From positions 868,001 through 932,000 of the forward strand of contig NZ_CP109000.1 of NCBI RefSeq assembly GCF_036226605.1: a stretch of 64,000 bases of DNA. The letters are read 5' to 3'. A program made the position numbers and the translations under genes. This document shows positions 24,875 through 32,824 of this stretch, piece after piece; within the stretch, counting starts at the first letter, position 1, and each line of letters opens with the position of its first letter. Source of the DNA: Streptomyces sp. NBC_00704 (GTDB lineage: Bacteria; Actinomycetota; Actinomycetes; Streptomycetales; Streptomycetaceae). The notes under the pieces were generated by a model. It saw only the letters and a list, made by a program, of their open reading frames with translations, was not told the DNA's origin and searched no databases.

Positions 24875-26323
24875 TCATCCGCTCCATGGTGCGATGACAC
24901 CCTCGACCGTCCCTCCGAGCAGGGGCGCCAGGTGCTCGGCCATCACGAGCAAGGTCCGGTCCGAATAGGCCGGTCCTACGAGCTGCACCCCGATCGGGAG
25001 GCCGTCGGCGCCGTGCGAAATAGGCATGACCAGGCTGGGCAGACCGACGTGGCTGGTGAGGTTGGCCCAGCCGGTCTGCTCGAAGAAGCTCCGTTCGACG
25101 CCGTCGACCGTGAGAGAACGGCTCCCGGCCGGGATTGCCGCAGTAGGAGCGGCGGGCGTGATGAGGACGTCGTACTGGCCGTCGGCGAAGAACCGGTGCC
25201 ACGTCTGCTGGAGGCGGAGGCGCTCCTCGTTGGCGCGGAGCCAGGTGCGGTGTGTCTGCGTGCGGTGGCGGAGGATGGCGGCCCGTGGGCTCGCGTCGTC
25301 GGTGTGCAGGTCACGGGCGGCGGCGAGTTCGGCCGCTCCGGCGTCATCGTCGGTGGTGGCCGTCGTGGTGGCGTGGAGGAGCTGCTCGAAGAGGCGGAGG
25401 GACTCGGCGAAGCCGACCGGCCCCGCGGTGCGATGGACACTGACGCCGGCGGAGGCGAGTGTCCCTTCGAGGGCGGCGAGAGCGTCGGCCGTGTTGCGGT
25501 CGACGGGGCCGCTTGCGTCGTCGGCCCACACCGCCACACGGAGGTGGCCGAGCGGGCGCTGCGCCGTGGACAGCGTGACGCTCCAGGGGGTGTTCTCGTC
25601 GGGTGACGGTGTCGTCAGCGCGGCGAGGAGCAGGTCGAGGTCGCGGGGGTGGCGGGCCAGGGGGCCGGGGGTGACCATGTCGCTGCTGGTGATCCACCCC
25701 GGCGGTCGGGGGATGTGGCCGCGGGCTGGAACGAGTCCGTGGGTGGGGCGCAGGCCGTAGACGCCGCAGTAGTGAGCGGGGAGCCGCAGGGAGCCGGCGA
25801 GGTCGCTTCCAAGGTCGGCGGGGGTCAGGTATGCGGCGACTCCTGCGGCGGGGCCGCCGGAGGAGCCTCCGGTGGTGCGCTTAGGATCGTGCGGATTGAG
25901 CGTGGGGCCGAACAGGGCGTTGTCGGTGTGCAGGTCCTGGCAGTACGCCGGGGTGTTGGTCTTGCCCATGATGACGGCACCCTGGTAGCGGATCCGGGCG
26001 ACCGCGTCGGCGTCGCGTGCGGGGACGTGGTCGGCGAGGTCTTCGGCGCCGCTGGTGGTGCGCAGGCCGACCGTCTCGAAGCTGTCCTTGATCGTGAGGG
26101 GAAGCCCGTCGAGGATGCCGGTGCTCTTGTTGCGGGCGCGGCGTTCGTCGGCCGCGTGCGCGGCGGCGCGGGACGCGCTGTCGTCGCGGGTGACGACGGC
26201 GTTGATCTGGCTGGCGTCTATCTGGGCGAGGTGGAGGTCGAGCAGTTCGCGGCTGGAGATCTCGCCGCGGTCCAGTGCCTGAAGCTGGACGTGGGCGGGC
26301 TGATGGGTGAGGTCGTTCGTCAT
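24875..26323 (-). CDS. Amidase signature family hydrolase
   Basis: 482 aa. All catalytic triad elements are present: Lys in PLTIKDS, cis-Ser in GGSSGGPAAG, and nucleophile Ser in LGSDLAGSLRLPAH. The family hydrolyses amide bonds of diverse substrates. Its ATG overlaps the stop of the membrane protein gene (ATGA), making it the last gene of the XRE, ImmA-like, MAB_1171c-like operon. Substrate unknown. Confidence 0.88.
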   Translation of the reverse strand: MTNDLTHQPAHVQLQALDRGEISSRELLDLHLAQIDASQINAVVTRDDSASRAAAHAADERRARNKSTGILDGLPLTIKDSFETVGLRTTSGAEDLADHVPARDADAVARIRYQGAVIMGKTNTPAYCQDLHTDNALFGPTLNPHDPKRTTGGSSGGPAAGVAAYLTPADLGSDLAGSLRLPAHYCGVYGLRPTHGLVPARGHIPRPPGWITSSDMVTPGPLARHPRDLDLLLAALTTPSPDENTPWSVTLSTAQRPLGHLRVAVWADDASGPVDRNTADALAALEGTLASAGVSVHRTAGPVGFAESLRLFEQLLHATTTATTDDDAGAAELAAARDLHTDDASPRAAILRHRTQTHRTWLRANEERLRLQQTWHRFFADGQYDVLITPAAPTAAIPAGSRSLTVDGVERSFFEQTGWANLTSHVGLPSLVMPISHGADGLPIGVQLVGPAYSDRTLLVMAEHLAPLLGGTVEGVIAPWSG

Positions 26324-27528
26324 GCGGAGACTCGCTCAAGGTGGGGGGCTCGTGCGGGCTGGCGGGGCAGGTGGCGCGCGACGTCGAGGAGAGCGTAGAT
26401 GTCGTCCATGGGCCTGGTGGTCTGGCGTTCGGAGTCGGCGAACTCGGTGAGCTGGTCAGGCTCTGGGCGGGCGCCTGCGGCCCGGGCGGCGATTCCGGCG
26501 AGGATCTGGTCCGCCGTGACGGCCGCGGAAAGCTCCTGTCCGTGAAGCCCCCGGGCTCGGTGACGGGCTTCGCTGGCCTCGCGGACGGAGGCGTCGAGGT
26601 ACCGGCGGATCACGAAGCGGCCGTCCCGGATCTCGACGGCTCGGCGGTAGAGCCGGATCGAAATGCGCCGGAAGCGGCGTCTCTGGGCCGGGTCAACCCT
26701 GTCGATCGGCAGCTCGATCTCCGGGGCCTCGCTGTAGAAGGCCAGCCACAGGGGGCGTAGGCCGTAGTAGCTGCGGTACTGCTTGATCCGGTACCGGACG
26801 CTCTGGGCCTGGTCGCTGATCGTGGGCACAAGCCAGCCGACCAGCGTGAGCATGGCGCCGACATCGCCGCAGGTCCAGGCGAAGCCCTCCCATTCCGCGA
26901 GGGAGGTATCGAAGGCACCGGCGATCACGTTGCCGATGCGGACGGCGCTGTATCCGAGGGTGACGGTCGCGCCGAGGGCGACGATGCGCAGGCCGACGCG
27001 GACGGACCCGCGAGTGCTGCGGCGGGCCAGGCGCCAGCAGGCGCGGGCGAGGAAGACTTCGCCGATGGTGTAGGCCGTGACGTACAGGGTGAGGTACGCG
27101 GCGTACCAGTCGTCGTGCGCGTAGTAGAGCGTGAAGTCGATCGGGTGCGGCGCGCTGGGCGTCAGCAGGGCGAACAGCACCAGTAGCCCGGCGATCACCG
27201 CGAAGCCTGCCCAGAGCCAGCGGCGACTGCGCCGGCGGGCTGCCTCAGGCGGGGATCCCCAGTAGGTGAGGACCACCTGCTGGCAGGCCAGGAGCGCGAC
27301 CACGCAGCCCTGCGCGAGGGGCACGGAGATGTTGACCGTGCCAAGCACACGGTCGAGGTAGTTCCACATCGGCGTGATGGAGAACAGGAACGAGAGCCCT
27401 GACAGCAGGAAGACGGCGGCCAGCGCGGCCGAGGCGGGGTCACGGCGCCGGGTGGGCACGTCCCGCAGGAGGCAGAGGAAGCCGAGAGTCGCGACGACGA
27501 GGCTGATCGGGTGGAGCAGGTCCTTCAC
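26320..27528 (-). CDS. MAB_1171c-like multi-pass membrane protein
   Basis: 402 aa. Residues 1-240 contain about seven hydrophobic helices, with a WEGFAWTCGDVGAMLTLVGW helix; the C-terminal 160 residues are soluble and charged (DPAQRRRFRRISIRLYRRAV). This matches the Streptomyces 'MAB_1171c family putative transporter', usually encoded next to an ImmA/IrrE protease and an XRE regulator, as here. GTG start overlaps the upstream stop (GTGA). Function unproven. Confidence 0.7.
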   Translation of the reverse strand: MKDLLHPISLVVATLGFLCLLRDVPTRRRDPASAALAAVFLLSGLSFLFSITPMWNYLDRVLGTVNISVPLAQGCVVALLACQQVVLTYWGSPPEAARRRSRRWLWAGFAVIAGLLVLFALLTPSAPHPIDFTLYYAHDDWYAAYLTLYVTAYTIGEVFLARACWRLARRSTRGSVRVGLRIVALGATVTLGYSAVRIGNVIAGAFDTSLAEWEGFAWTCGDVGAMLTLVGWLVPTISDQAQSVRYRIKQYRSYYGLRPLWLAFYSEAPEIELPIDRVDPAQRRRFRRISIRLYRRAVEIRDGRFVIRRYLDASVREASEARHRARGLHGQELSAAVTADQILAGIAARAAGARPEPDQLTEFADSERQTTRPMDDIYALLDVARHLPRQPARAPHLERVSA

Positions 27529-27913
27529 GGCCGGGCCTCCCGTCGGCGCAGCAGCGTGTGTGTGACCCGGTCCTGCACTTCATCCCCGGAGGACTCGTCG
27601 CTGCGCAGCCACCGGTCAATGATCTGACGCTGAAGCAGCGAGGCGAGCTGTTCGGTGTCCCGCTCCTCGTCCTCGTCGTACTTGGTGCGGCCCAGCATCA
27701 TCTGCACGGTGGCTGAGCCGACGCTGGTGAAGACCGTTGAGGAGAGCGCGGACGCCGGGCGGTTCTCGTGATGGCCGAGCAGCAGATGGCTGAACTCGTG
27801 GGCGATGATGTGGTCTTGGTGCAGGACGCTGGTCCGTGGGTCGTAGAACACATGGACGGCACTCTCCGTGACGGCGCAGGCCCCGCACACCGAGGGCGCC
27901 TGCTCTCGGGGCA

Positions 27914-27917
27914 CTAG
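27914..27917. repeat. Target-site duplication, left copy (CTAG)
   Basis: The same four bases occur at the right end (29579-29582). Joining the flanks through one copy restores the protease reading frame. Confidence 0.9.
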
Positions 27918-27967
27918 CCTCGCGCTTTCATGAAGCGGGCTGTCCGGCAGGCGGTCAGGAAAGCAGA

Positions 27968-28034
27968 AAGTGCCTCTGACCAGCAAGAATGAGGATTGTC
28001 GAGGTCCTTGTTCCTGCCACCGCCGGAGGCACTT
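27968..28034 (+). promoter_or_regulatory. Hairpin covering the transposase ribosome site
   Basis: AAGTGCCTC (27968-27976) is perfectly complementary to GAGGCACTT (28026-28034). The downstream arm contains the GGAGG ribosome site (28025-28029) of the transposase. A transcript entering from outside would fold and hide the site, while one starting between the arms would not. This is the known logic by which other insertion sequences avoid activation by external transcription. Confidence 0.5.
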
Positions 28035-28039
28035 CCCAG

Positions 28040-29416
28040 GTGAAGCACTCTATCGGGTCCTATCCCCGTGTCCGCGTCCAGGACGACGGCCGCCAGGTCG
28101 TCTCCCAGGCCGGGACGGTCCTGCTCGTCGAAACGGCCCGCAAGTCCGGTCTTGACCAGGTCATATCGGCAGCTCTGGCGCCGTGGCGCAAGCCGCGGGC
28201 CGTCCACGATCCCGGTAAGGTCCTCCTGGATGTCGCCCTGGCGGTCGCACTGGGCGGGGACTGCCTCGCGGATGTCGCCATGCTGCGGGCCGAGCCGGCC
28301 GTCTTCGGTCCGGTTGCCTCCGACCCGACCGTCTCCCGCCTGATCGACACCCTCGCCGCCTCCGGCGAGAAAGCTTTGCAGGCGATCCGGTCCGCACGCT
28401 CCGAAGTCCGTGACCGTGTCTGGTCGTTGGCCGGTGAGAATGCCCCGGACACCAATGGTCAGGTCGTCGTCGATCTTGACGGCGTCCTCGTGATCGCGCA
28501 CTCCGACAAGGAGGACGCGGCCGCGACCTGGAAGAAGACCTACGGCCACCATCCGCTGACAGCCTTCGTCGACCACGGCCCGGGCGGAACCGGCGAGCCG
28601 GTCGCGGCCCTCCTCAGGCCGGGGAACGCGGGCTCGAACACAGCAGCCGACCACATCACCACCGCCCAGCTCGCCCTGGCCCAGCTGCCCAAGCGCTACC
28701 GGCGAGGGCGGCAGACGCTGATCCGCACGGACTCCGCCGGCGGCACCCACGACTTCGTGTCCTGGCTCGCCAGGCGAGGACGATGGCTGTCCTACTCGGT
28801 CGGCATGACGGTCACCGAGGCGATCCACGAACACGTGCTGAAGGTCCCCGCCCCGGCCTGGACGGCGGCCGTCGAGACCAATGGTGAGGTCCGTGACGGG
28901 GCCTGGGTCGCCGAGCTCACCGGCAAGCTGCTGGACGGCTGGCCGGAGGGCATGCGACTGATCGTCCGAAAGGAACGACCCCACCCCGGAGCCCAGTTGA
29001 GGATCACGGACGCGGACGGCATGCGGATCACGTGCTTCGCCACCAACACCGCCGGCCGGCCGATCGCCGAACTCGAGCTCCGCCACCGGCTGCGGGCCCG
29101 GGCCGAGGACCGGATCCGGGCCGCCCGGGCCACCGGCCTGCGCAACCTGCCCCTGCACACCACAGCCCAGAACAAGGTCTGGCTCGAGATCGTCCAGATC
29201 GCCCTCGACCTGCTGGCCTGGATGCCCATGCTCGCACTCACCGGCAAGGCCAGGCTCTGGGAGCCCCGCCGCCTGCGGCTCCGCCTGTTCACCGCGGCCG
29301 GACAACTCGTCACCACCGGCCGCCAGCGGATCCTCCGCCTGGCCCGGCACTGGCCCTGGACCGGCCACATCACCGCCGCCCTCGAACGGCTCGCACTCCT
29401 GCCGAACCCCGGCTGA
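28040..29416 (+). CDS. IS1380-family transposase
   Basis: 458 aa from GTG 28040 (KHSIGSYPRVRVQDDGRQVV is the usual family N-terminus). An in-frame ATG at 27989 would add 17 residues but has no ribosome site. DDE-type features: VVVDLDGVLVIAHSDKED and IRTDSAGGTHDFVSWL. It cuts and pastes the element. It is full length without stops, so the element may still be active. Confidence 0.9.
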   Translation: MKHSIGSYPRVRVQDDGRQVVSQAGTVLLVETARKSGLDQVISAALAPWRKPRAVHDPGKVLLDVALAVALGGDCLADVAMLRAEPAVFGPVASDPTVSRLIDTLAASGEKALQAIRSARSEVRDRVWSLAGENAPDTNGQVVVDLDGVLVIAHSDKEDAAATWKKTYGHHPLTAFVDHGPGGTGEPVAALLRPGNAGSNTAADHITTAQLALAQLPKRYRRGRQTLIRTDSAGGTHDFVSWLARRGRWLSYSVGMTVTEAIHEHVLKVPAPAWTAAVETNGEVRDGAWVAELTGKLLDGWPEGMRLIVRKERPHPGAQLRITDADGMRITCFATNTAGRPIAELELRHRLRARAEDRIRAARATGLRNLPLHTTAQNKVWLEIVQIALDLLAWMPMLALTGKARLWEPRRLRLRLFTAAGQLVTTGRQRILRLARHWPWTGHITAALERLALLPNPG

Positions 29417-29534
29417 CCAGCGGATTCACCCATCCCTACGACAGCCCTTCACTCCCCGGAGCAGTGGAACCCGGCGCCGCCCCGAGACGACACTCGGGCC
29501 CTCGGCCTGCCCACCCCCAACTCACGGCACGAAA

Positions 29535-29563
29535 ACGGGCCACCGACTCCGTCGGCGGCCCGT
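29535..29563 (+). terminator. Terminator-like hairpin at the right end of the IS
   Basis: ACGGGCC-A-CCGAC-TCC-GTCGG-C-GGCCCGT forms a long stem with only a single internal mismatch pair. It lies between the transposase stop and the right terminal repeat. Confidence 0.6.
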
Positions 29564-29578
29564 CACGAAACTTCGAGG

Positions 29579-29582
29579 CTAG
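29579..29582. repeat. Target-site duplication, right copy (CTAG)
   Basis: Partner of 27914-27917, directly next to the terminal sequence CGAGG. Confidence 0.9.
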
Positions 29583-29738
29583 GACCACCGTTCTTCCCGT
29601 GCGGCGAGAGACCTCGTCGCTGAGATCGCGGATATTGGTGACGTGCGGGAGCTGCAGCTCGGCCAAGAGGTCGGGCCGGCGCAGCCTACGTGCGGACCAC
29701 ATTGCTTTTCCTTGATCACTTACTGAACTATGGCCGTT

Positions 29739-30179
29739 CTACACGCCAGTTGAGGGTGGCAGCCCCTCGGATTTTCGTACGCTCTCGACGATTCCCAGGA
29801 CGGCATCCTTTCCGTCCGCCGAGACGTCGGATAGGCGAAGAAGAACGTTCTTGATCTTTGCGTCGCGAAGCAGTGCGAGCAACTCAAGCTCCTGCACTGT
29901 CTTTTCGGCGACGGCGTCATCGAACCAGTAAGCGGGATCCACACCGAAAAACCCTGCGAGCGCTTCGAGATGACGCTTCGTCGGGTTATCGCGCTGCCCG
30001 GTCCGCAAAAGCCACAGGTACTGCGCCGACAGCTTGCCCAGCCCACGCTTCTCCATGAGTTCGGCCACTTCAGCGTTGCTGAAGGGGCCGCGGTCGGGCG
30101 GGTGCACCGTGTCGAACAGGCGGTTAAGGCGATCCATGAGCCCCTTGGGGTTCACCTGACCTTCGGTCGACTCTTTCAT
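29739..30179 (-). CDS. XRE-type helix-turn-helix regulator
   Basis: 146 aa from the ATG at 30179 (AAAGGA site); two in-frame upstream ATGs exist. Layout: short N-tail, LNRLFDTVHPPDRGPFSNAE, then VAELMEKRGLGKLSAQYLW then LLRTGQRDNPTKRHLEALAG (helix-turn-helix of the XRE class with the FFGVDPAYWF continuation) and a C-terminal helix. In Streptomyces this protein is regularly paired with an ImmA/IrrE protease and a MAB_1171c membrane protein, here 36 bases downstream. It probably represses its own operon; the partner protease is broken in this copy. Confidence 0.8.
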   Translation of the reverse strand: MKESTEGQVNPKGLMDRLNRLFDTVHPPDRGPFSNAEVAELMEKRGLGKLSAQYLWLLRTGQRDNPTKRHLEALAGFFGVDPAYWFDDAVAEKTVQELELLALLRDAKIKNVLLRLSDVSADGKDAVLGIVESVRKSEGLPPSTGV

Positions 30180-30219
30180 GATCCTTTCCTGGGTGGACTT
30201 CGTCATCACTTCAGCCACC

Positions 30220-31059
30220 CTACCTCGCCATAAACATGAGTTGACGGCGTGATCCCGCGTATGGAAAGTTCTTCCTCACCAGCACGTTTCCGCGTGGCAC
30301 GTACCGCCCGTTTCAGGTCGGCCTGTCCGTTTCTACCGGCAGGAGTACGCGGGGCGACGTGGCGCAAGCCACATTCGTCCAGCGACATACGTCGCGTCTG
30401 GCAGGCCGTATTTGATCTTCGATCGGAAAGCGCGGAGGCGACCGTGGAAACACCTCATCCACATCGCATTTCTGCTGCGGGGAATGCCAGACTCCTGCTC
30501 CAATTCGGACACAATGGCACGCTCTCGGCGTACGGGGCAACCGCCGCAACGGTGTGCTTCAACGCAAGGAAGCACCCCGGCAGGCCCTGTGCGGACAGCT
30601 GCGGCACCCGATCATTCGGTGACTCTCTGCAACCAGTACAGAGTTTAAGGACCAAGTCTGGATCTTGACGCGGGTCCGTGCGTATGTTCGTCGTCCCCGG
30701 GCAGCCCGCCTGCGGCGACGAACGTGAGGAGACCGCGAGCACGGACCGGACCGCGAAGGTCCGCAAACAGCGACGGCGCCCGGGAGCGGTAACTCACGGA
30801 CGCCGAACGCTAAGCGGCATACCCGCCCCGGCAAGGGCGGCGATTGCCCACCATCACCACGCTGAGTCCTTCCGACGGGCGCACCAGCGTGGCAACACTG
30901 CAAATGGGAGTATCGCATGCCTCCTGCCCTGCGCAAAAGGCCCTTCCGCCTGGCCTGCGCGGCAGCCACCTCCACCTCGGCGCCTCAGCGCCCCGAGCCG
31001 GACCGCACCATCCTGGCCCCGGCGAGCCGCCTGACCCGCCCGCTCCTCGGGAGCGGCCG
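30220..31059. other. 840-bp region without a supported gene
   Basis: GC content drops noticeably between about 30230 and 30680. Several short ORFs run through it in different frames, but none has family character or a good ribosome site. The region separates the - strand XRE operon from the + strand backbone and must contain promoters for both; I cannot place a convincing -35/-10 pair. Confidence 0.5.
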
Positions 31060-31950
31060 ATGAGCAGCGAAGCCCGCGAGTGGGTGTGGGAGCACAGCTC
31101 CAGCCGAGGGGCCGCGCGCCTGGTCCTGTTGTCGATCGCCGACCGGGTGGCCGACGAGCAGTGCATCTCCTGGGCCTCGCTGTCCAGCCTGGCCAAGCGC
31201 ACCCGCGCCTCGGTCTCCACGGTGCGCGAAGCCGTCGAGCGCCTGCTCCTGGCCGGCGAGCTGGAACAGCTCGACGACCTCGTCGGCCCGCAGCGCAGCA
31301 CGGTCTACCGCATGCCTCTCGCCGCCGAAGCCGTCGCCCAGACCCAGTGCCAGCAGGAGGGCAGCGACATGGCGGTGGCAGAGGAGCCCGCCGGCCCCGC
31401 GAAGCTCCGGCTCTCGGCTCTGCGGCGGTACGGAATCCGCCCGCGTGAGGTGCCGGAATCCCCCGCGAGGGTCCGGAAACCGGCAGTACCGGAAACCGGC
31501 AGGTCGAGGCGGAATCCGGCACAGCGACGTACCGGCCACCGGCACGGCGATGTACCGGCTACCGGCACACAGAACCGTAGTGAACCTGATTTGAACCGGA
31601 GGTACAGCAGTAGTGGTGCTGCCGTCCTCTCGGCTGCCGAGTGGCAGGTCGACCCCGCCACCCACACCTGGGCCCGCCAGCAGGGACACCTCGACCGCCT
31701 CGGCGAGCAGGGTCTGCGAGCCGCCGACGCGAAGTGGCGTGCCCACCGGGCGGGCCACACCCCGAGGGCGGCGGAAGCCTGGGCTGCCGACTGGCGCTCC
31801 TGGGTCGCCCGGGAGCACGCCCCCAGCCGACCGAACCTCTACGCCGTGCCCGGCAAGAACACCGCCGCACCGGGGGGCATGACGCGGACGCAGGCCCACA
31901 CCGCCGCCCTGCTGGCCGCCCTGGACGAGCCGACCGGAACGGAGGGCTGA
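31060..31950 (+). CDS. Replication-initiator-like helix-turn-helix protein containing iterons
   Basis: 296 aa from ATG 31060 (GGGAG site). Residues 1-95 form a winged HTH like that of phage and plasmid replication proteins (EWVWEHSSSRGAARLVLLSI, then ISWASLSSLAKRTRASVSTV and YRMPLAAEA). Residues about 120-190 are a basic, low-complexity linker whose DNA consists of repeated 16-mers. Residues about 195-260 (WARQQGHLDRLGEQGL then RAADAKWRAHRAG...WAADWRSWV) resemble a DnaT-like ssDNA-binding tail. This is the layout of lambda O-type initiators. It is the first gene of the + strand backbone; 2 bases separate it from the next gene. Confidence 0.6.
   Translation: MSSEAREWVWEHSSSRGAARLVLLSIADRVADEQCISWASLSSLAKRTRASVSTVREAVERLLLAGELEQLDDLVGPQRSTVYRMPLAAEAVAQTQCQQEGSDMAVAEEPAGPAKLRLSALRRYGIRPREVPESPARVRKPAVPETGRSRRNPAQRRTGHRHGDVPATGTQNRSEPDLNRRYSSSGAAVLSAAEWQVDPATHTWARQQGHLDRLGEQGLRAADAKWRAHRAGHTPRAAEAWAADWRSWVAREHAPSRPNLYAVPGKNTAAPGGMTRTQAHTAALLAALDEPTGTEG
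31450..31567 (+). repeat. Iteron array inside the initiator-like gene (candidate origin)
   Basis: Three full copies of GTACCGGNNACCGGCA (31486, 31529, 31552), one copy lacking a base (31471), and weaker copies near 31450 and 31506 follow at steps of 16-23 bases. Directly after lies an AT-richer stretch (about 31568-31610, containing TGAACCTGATTTGAACC). Confidence 0.65.
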
Positions 31951-31952
31951 CC

Positions 31953-32669
31953 GTGGACCGCCGCGAAATCGCCGCTCTGCTGGCCTACATCGGCCGACTC
32001 GACCCCCGCACCATCCGCACCGACCAAGGCGAGGCGCGGGACCAGCTCGCCCAGTGGCACGAACTGCTCGGCGACGTGCCGATGGCCACCCCGCACGGCT
32101 GGGACGTCCGCGTTGCAGCCCGCCAGCACATCCGCACCTCGCCGTACCAGATCCTGCCCGCGGACCTGGCCCGTCCCTGGGAGAGCTACCGTCGCGACCG
32201 CCTGGCGAGGCACTCCGACCCGACACCGTCCGTCGACCCGGACGACCAGGCCGCCTGGACCGCCGAGCTGGCCGGCACCCGCCGCGCCGTCGCCGCCGGT
32301 ACCGCCCAGCCCGCGCAGGCCCGAGCGATCACCAGCGGTCGCGACGGAGTCGACCCGAAGCTGGAGGCGCGGTTGCGGGAGATCGGCTCCTGCATACCTC
32401 CCGCCACCCGAGCGGCCCTCGCGCCCTACCGTCCCGCCCGCGCAGCCCGAGAGGCCGCTGTCGCGCAGGGGCAGCCCGACGCCCTGAGCGTGCGGTGCGA
32501 GTGGTGCCTGGCCCAGCCCGGCGAGCCGTGCCGTCGGCGGAGGATCGGTCCCGACAGCGGAGCTCGTGGAACCGCCCCGCGCGCGACCCCGCACCCCGGC
32601 CGCCTCGACCTCGCCGCCGCCCTGCAGGCCCAGCGCCCCGAGCAGGCCCAGCAGGCCGCCCTGACCTGA
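31953..32669 (+). CDS. Plasmid-type protein with C-terminal zinc-finger-like motif
   Basis: 238 aa, GTG start two bases after the initiator gene. The C-terminal region reads RCEWCLAQPGEPCRRR ... ATPHPGRLDLA: C-x2-C-x4-GxPC plus H-x-x-R, a small zinc-binding pattern common in Streptomyces plasmid and phage proteins. The N-terminal 150 residues include a DVPMATPHGWDVRVAARQHI segment without recognised relatives. Role unknown, perhaps replication or partition given its neighbours. Confidence 0.5.
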   Translation: MDRREIAALLAYIGRLDPRTIRTDQGEARDQLAQWHELLGDVPMATPHGWDVRVAARQHIRTSPYQILPADLARPWESYRRDRLARHSDPTPSVDPDDQAAWTAELAGTRRAVAAGTAQPAQARAITSGRDGVDPKLEARLREIGSCIPPATRAALAPYRPARAAREAAVAQGQPDALSVRCEWCLAQPGEPCRRRRIGPDSGARGTAPRATPHPGRLDLAAALQAQRPEQAQQAALT

Positions 32670-32730
32670 CCGGCGTACCCGGCGCGTGCACCCCGTCCGC
32701 TGCACCGCCACCCGACGCCACCGTCCCGCA

Positions 32731-32758
32731 CCGGCTGCGGCGCACGCGCCGCAGCCGG
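32731..32758 (+). terminator. Perfect 12-bp hairpin between zinc-finger and WhiB-like genes
   Basis: CCGGCTGCGGCG, loop CACG, exact complement. There is no T-run, so it could terminate weakly or act as an attenuator/processing site before the WhiB-like gene. Confidence 0.5.
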
Positions 32759-32824
32759 CACCCGACGCCGCACCCGCCGAGCACGCGCCCGTCGGTCGGC
32801 GCGGCAGCACATCGGAGACCCGCC

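Larger units (their letters stand above)
27918..29578 (+). mobile_element. Complete IS1380-family insertion sequence (1661 bp)
   Basis: The ends are imperfect inverted repeats: left CCTCGCGCTTTCATGA, right (complement) CCTCGAAGTTTCGTGA. CTAG lies directly outside both ends, the four-base target duplication typical of IS1380 elements. One transposase ORF fills the element, preceded by a regulatory hairpin and followed by a terminator-like hairpin. The near-perfect structure suggests recent insertion. Confidence 0.92.
27525..29702 (-). pseudogene. ImmA/IrrE-family metallopeptidase gene split by IS1380-type element
   Basis: The 5' part (29702 to 29579) encodes LLAELQLPHVTNIRDLSDEV then SRRTGRTVVL; the 3' part (27913 to 27525) encodes the zinc site DHIIAHEFSHLLLGHH. 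If the element and one CTAG copy are removed, the frame joins as RTGRTVVL-VPREQAPSVC and gives a complete 170-aa protein. These proteases usually cleave a partner XRE repressor, encoded here just upstream (36 bases). Site AAGGA precedes ATG 29702. The insertion should inactivate the protease and may leave downstream genes dependent on read-through. Confidence 0.9.

Noticed and set aside
30249-30668. 140-codon ORF between XRE and initiator genes
   Set aside because: No family character, low-GC stretch and poor codon usage; left as non-coding.
30666-30690. Promoter TTGACG ... TATGTT
   Set aside because: The spacer is only about 12 bases, too short for a sigma-70-type promoter.
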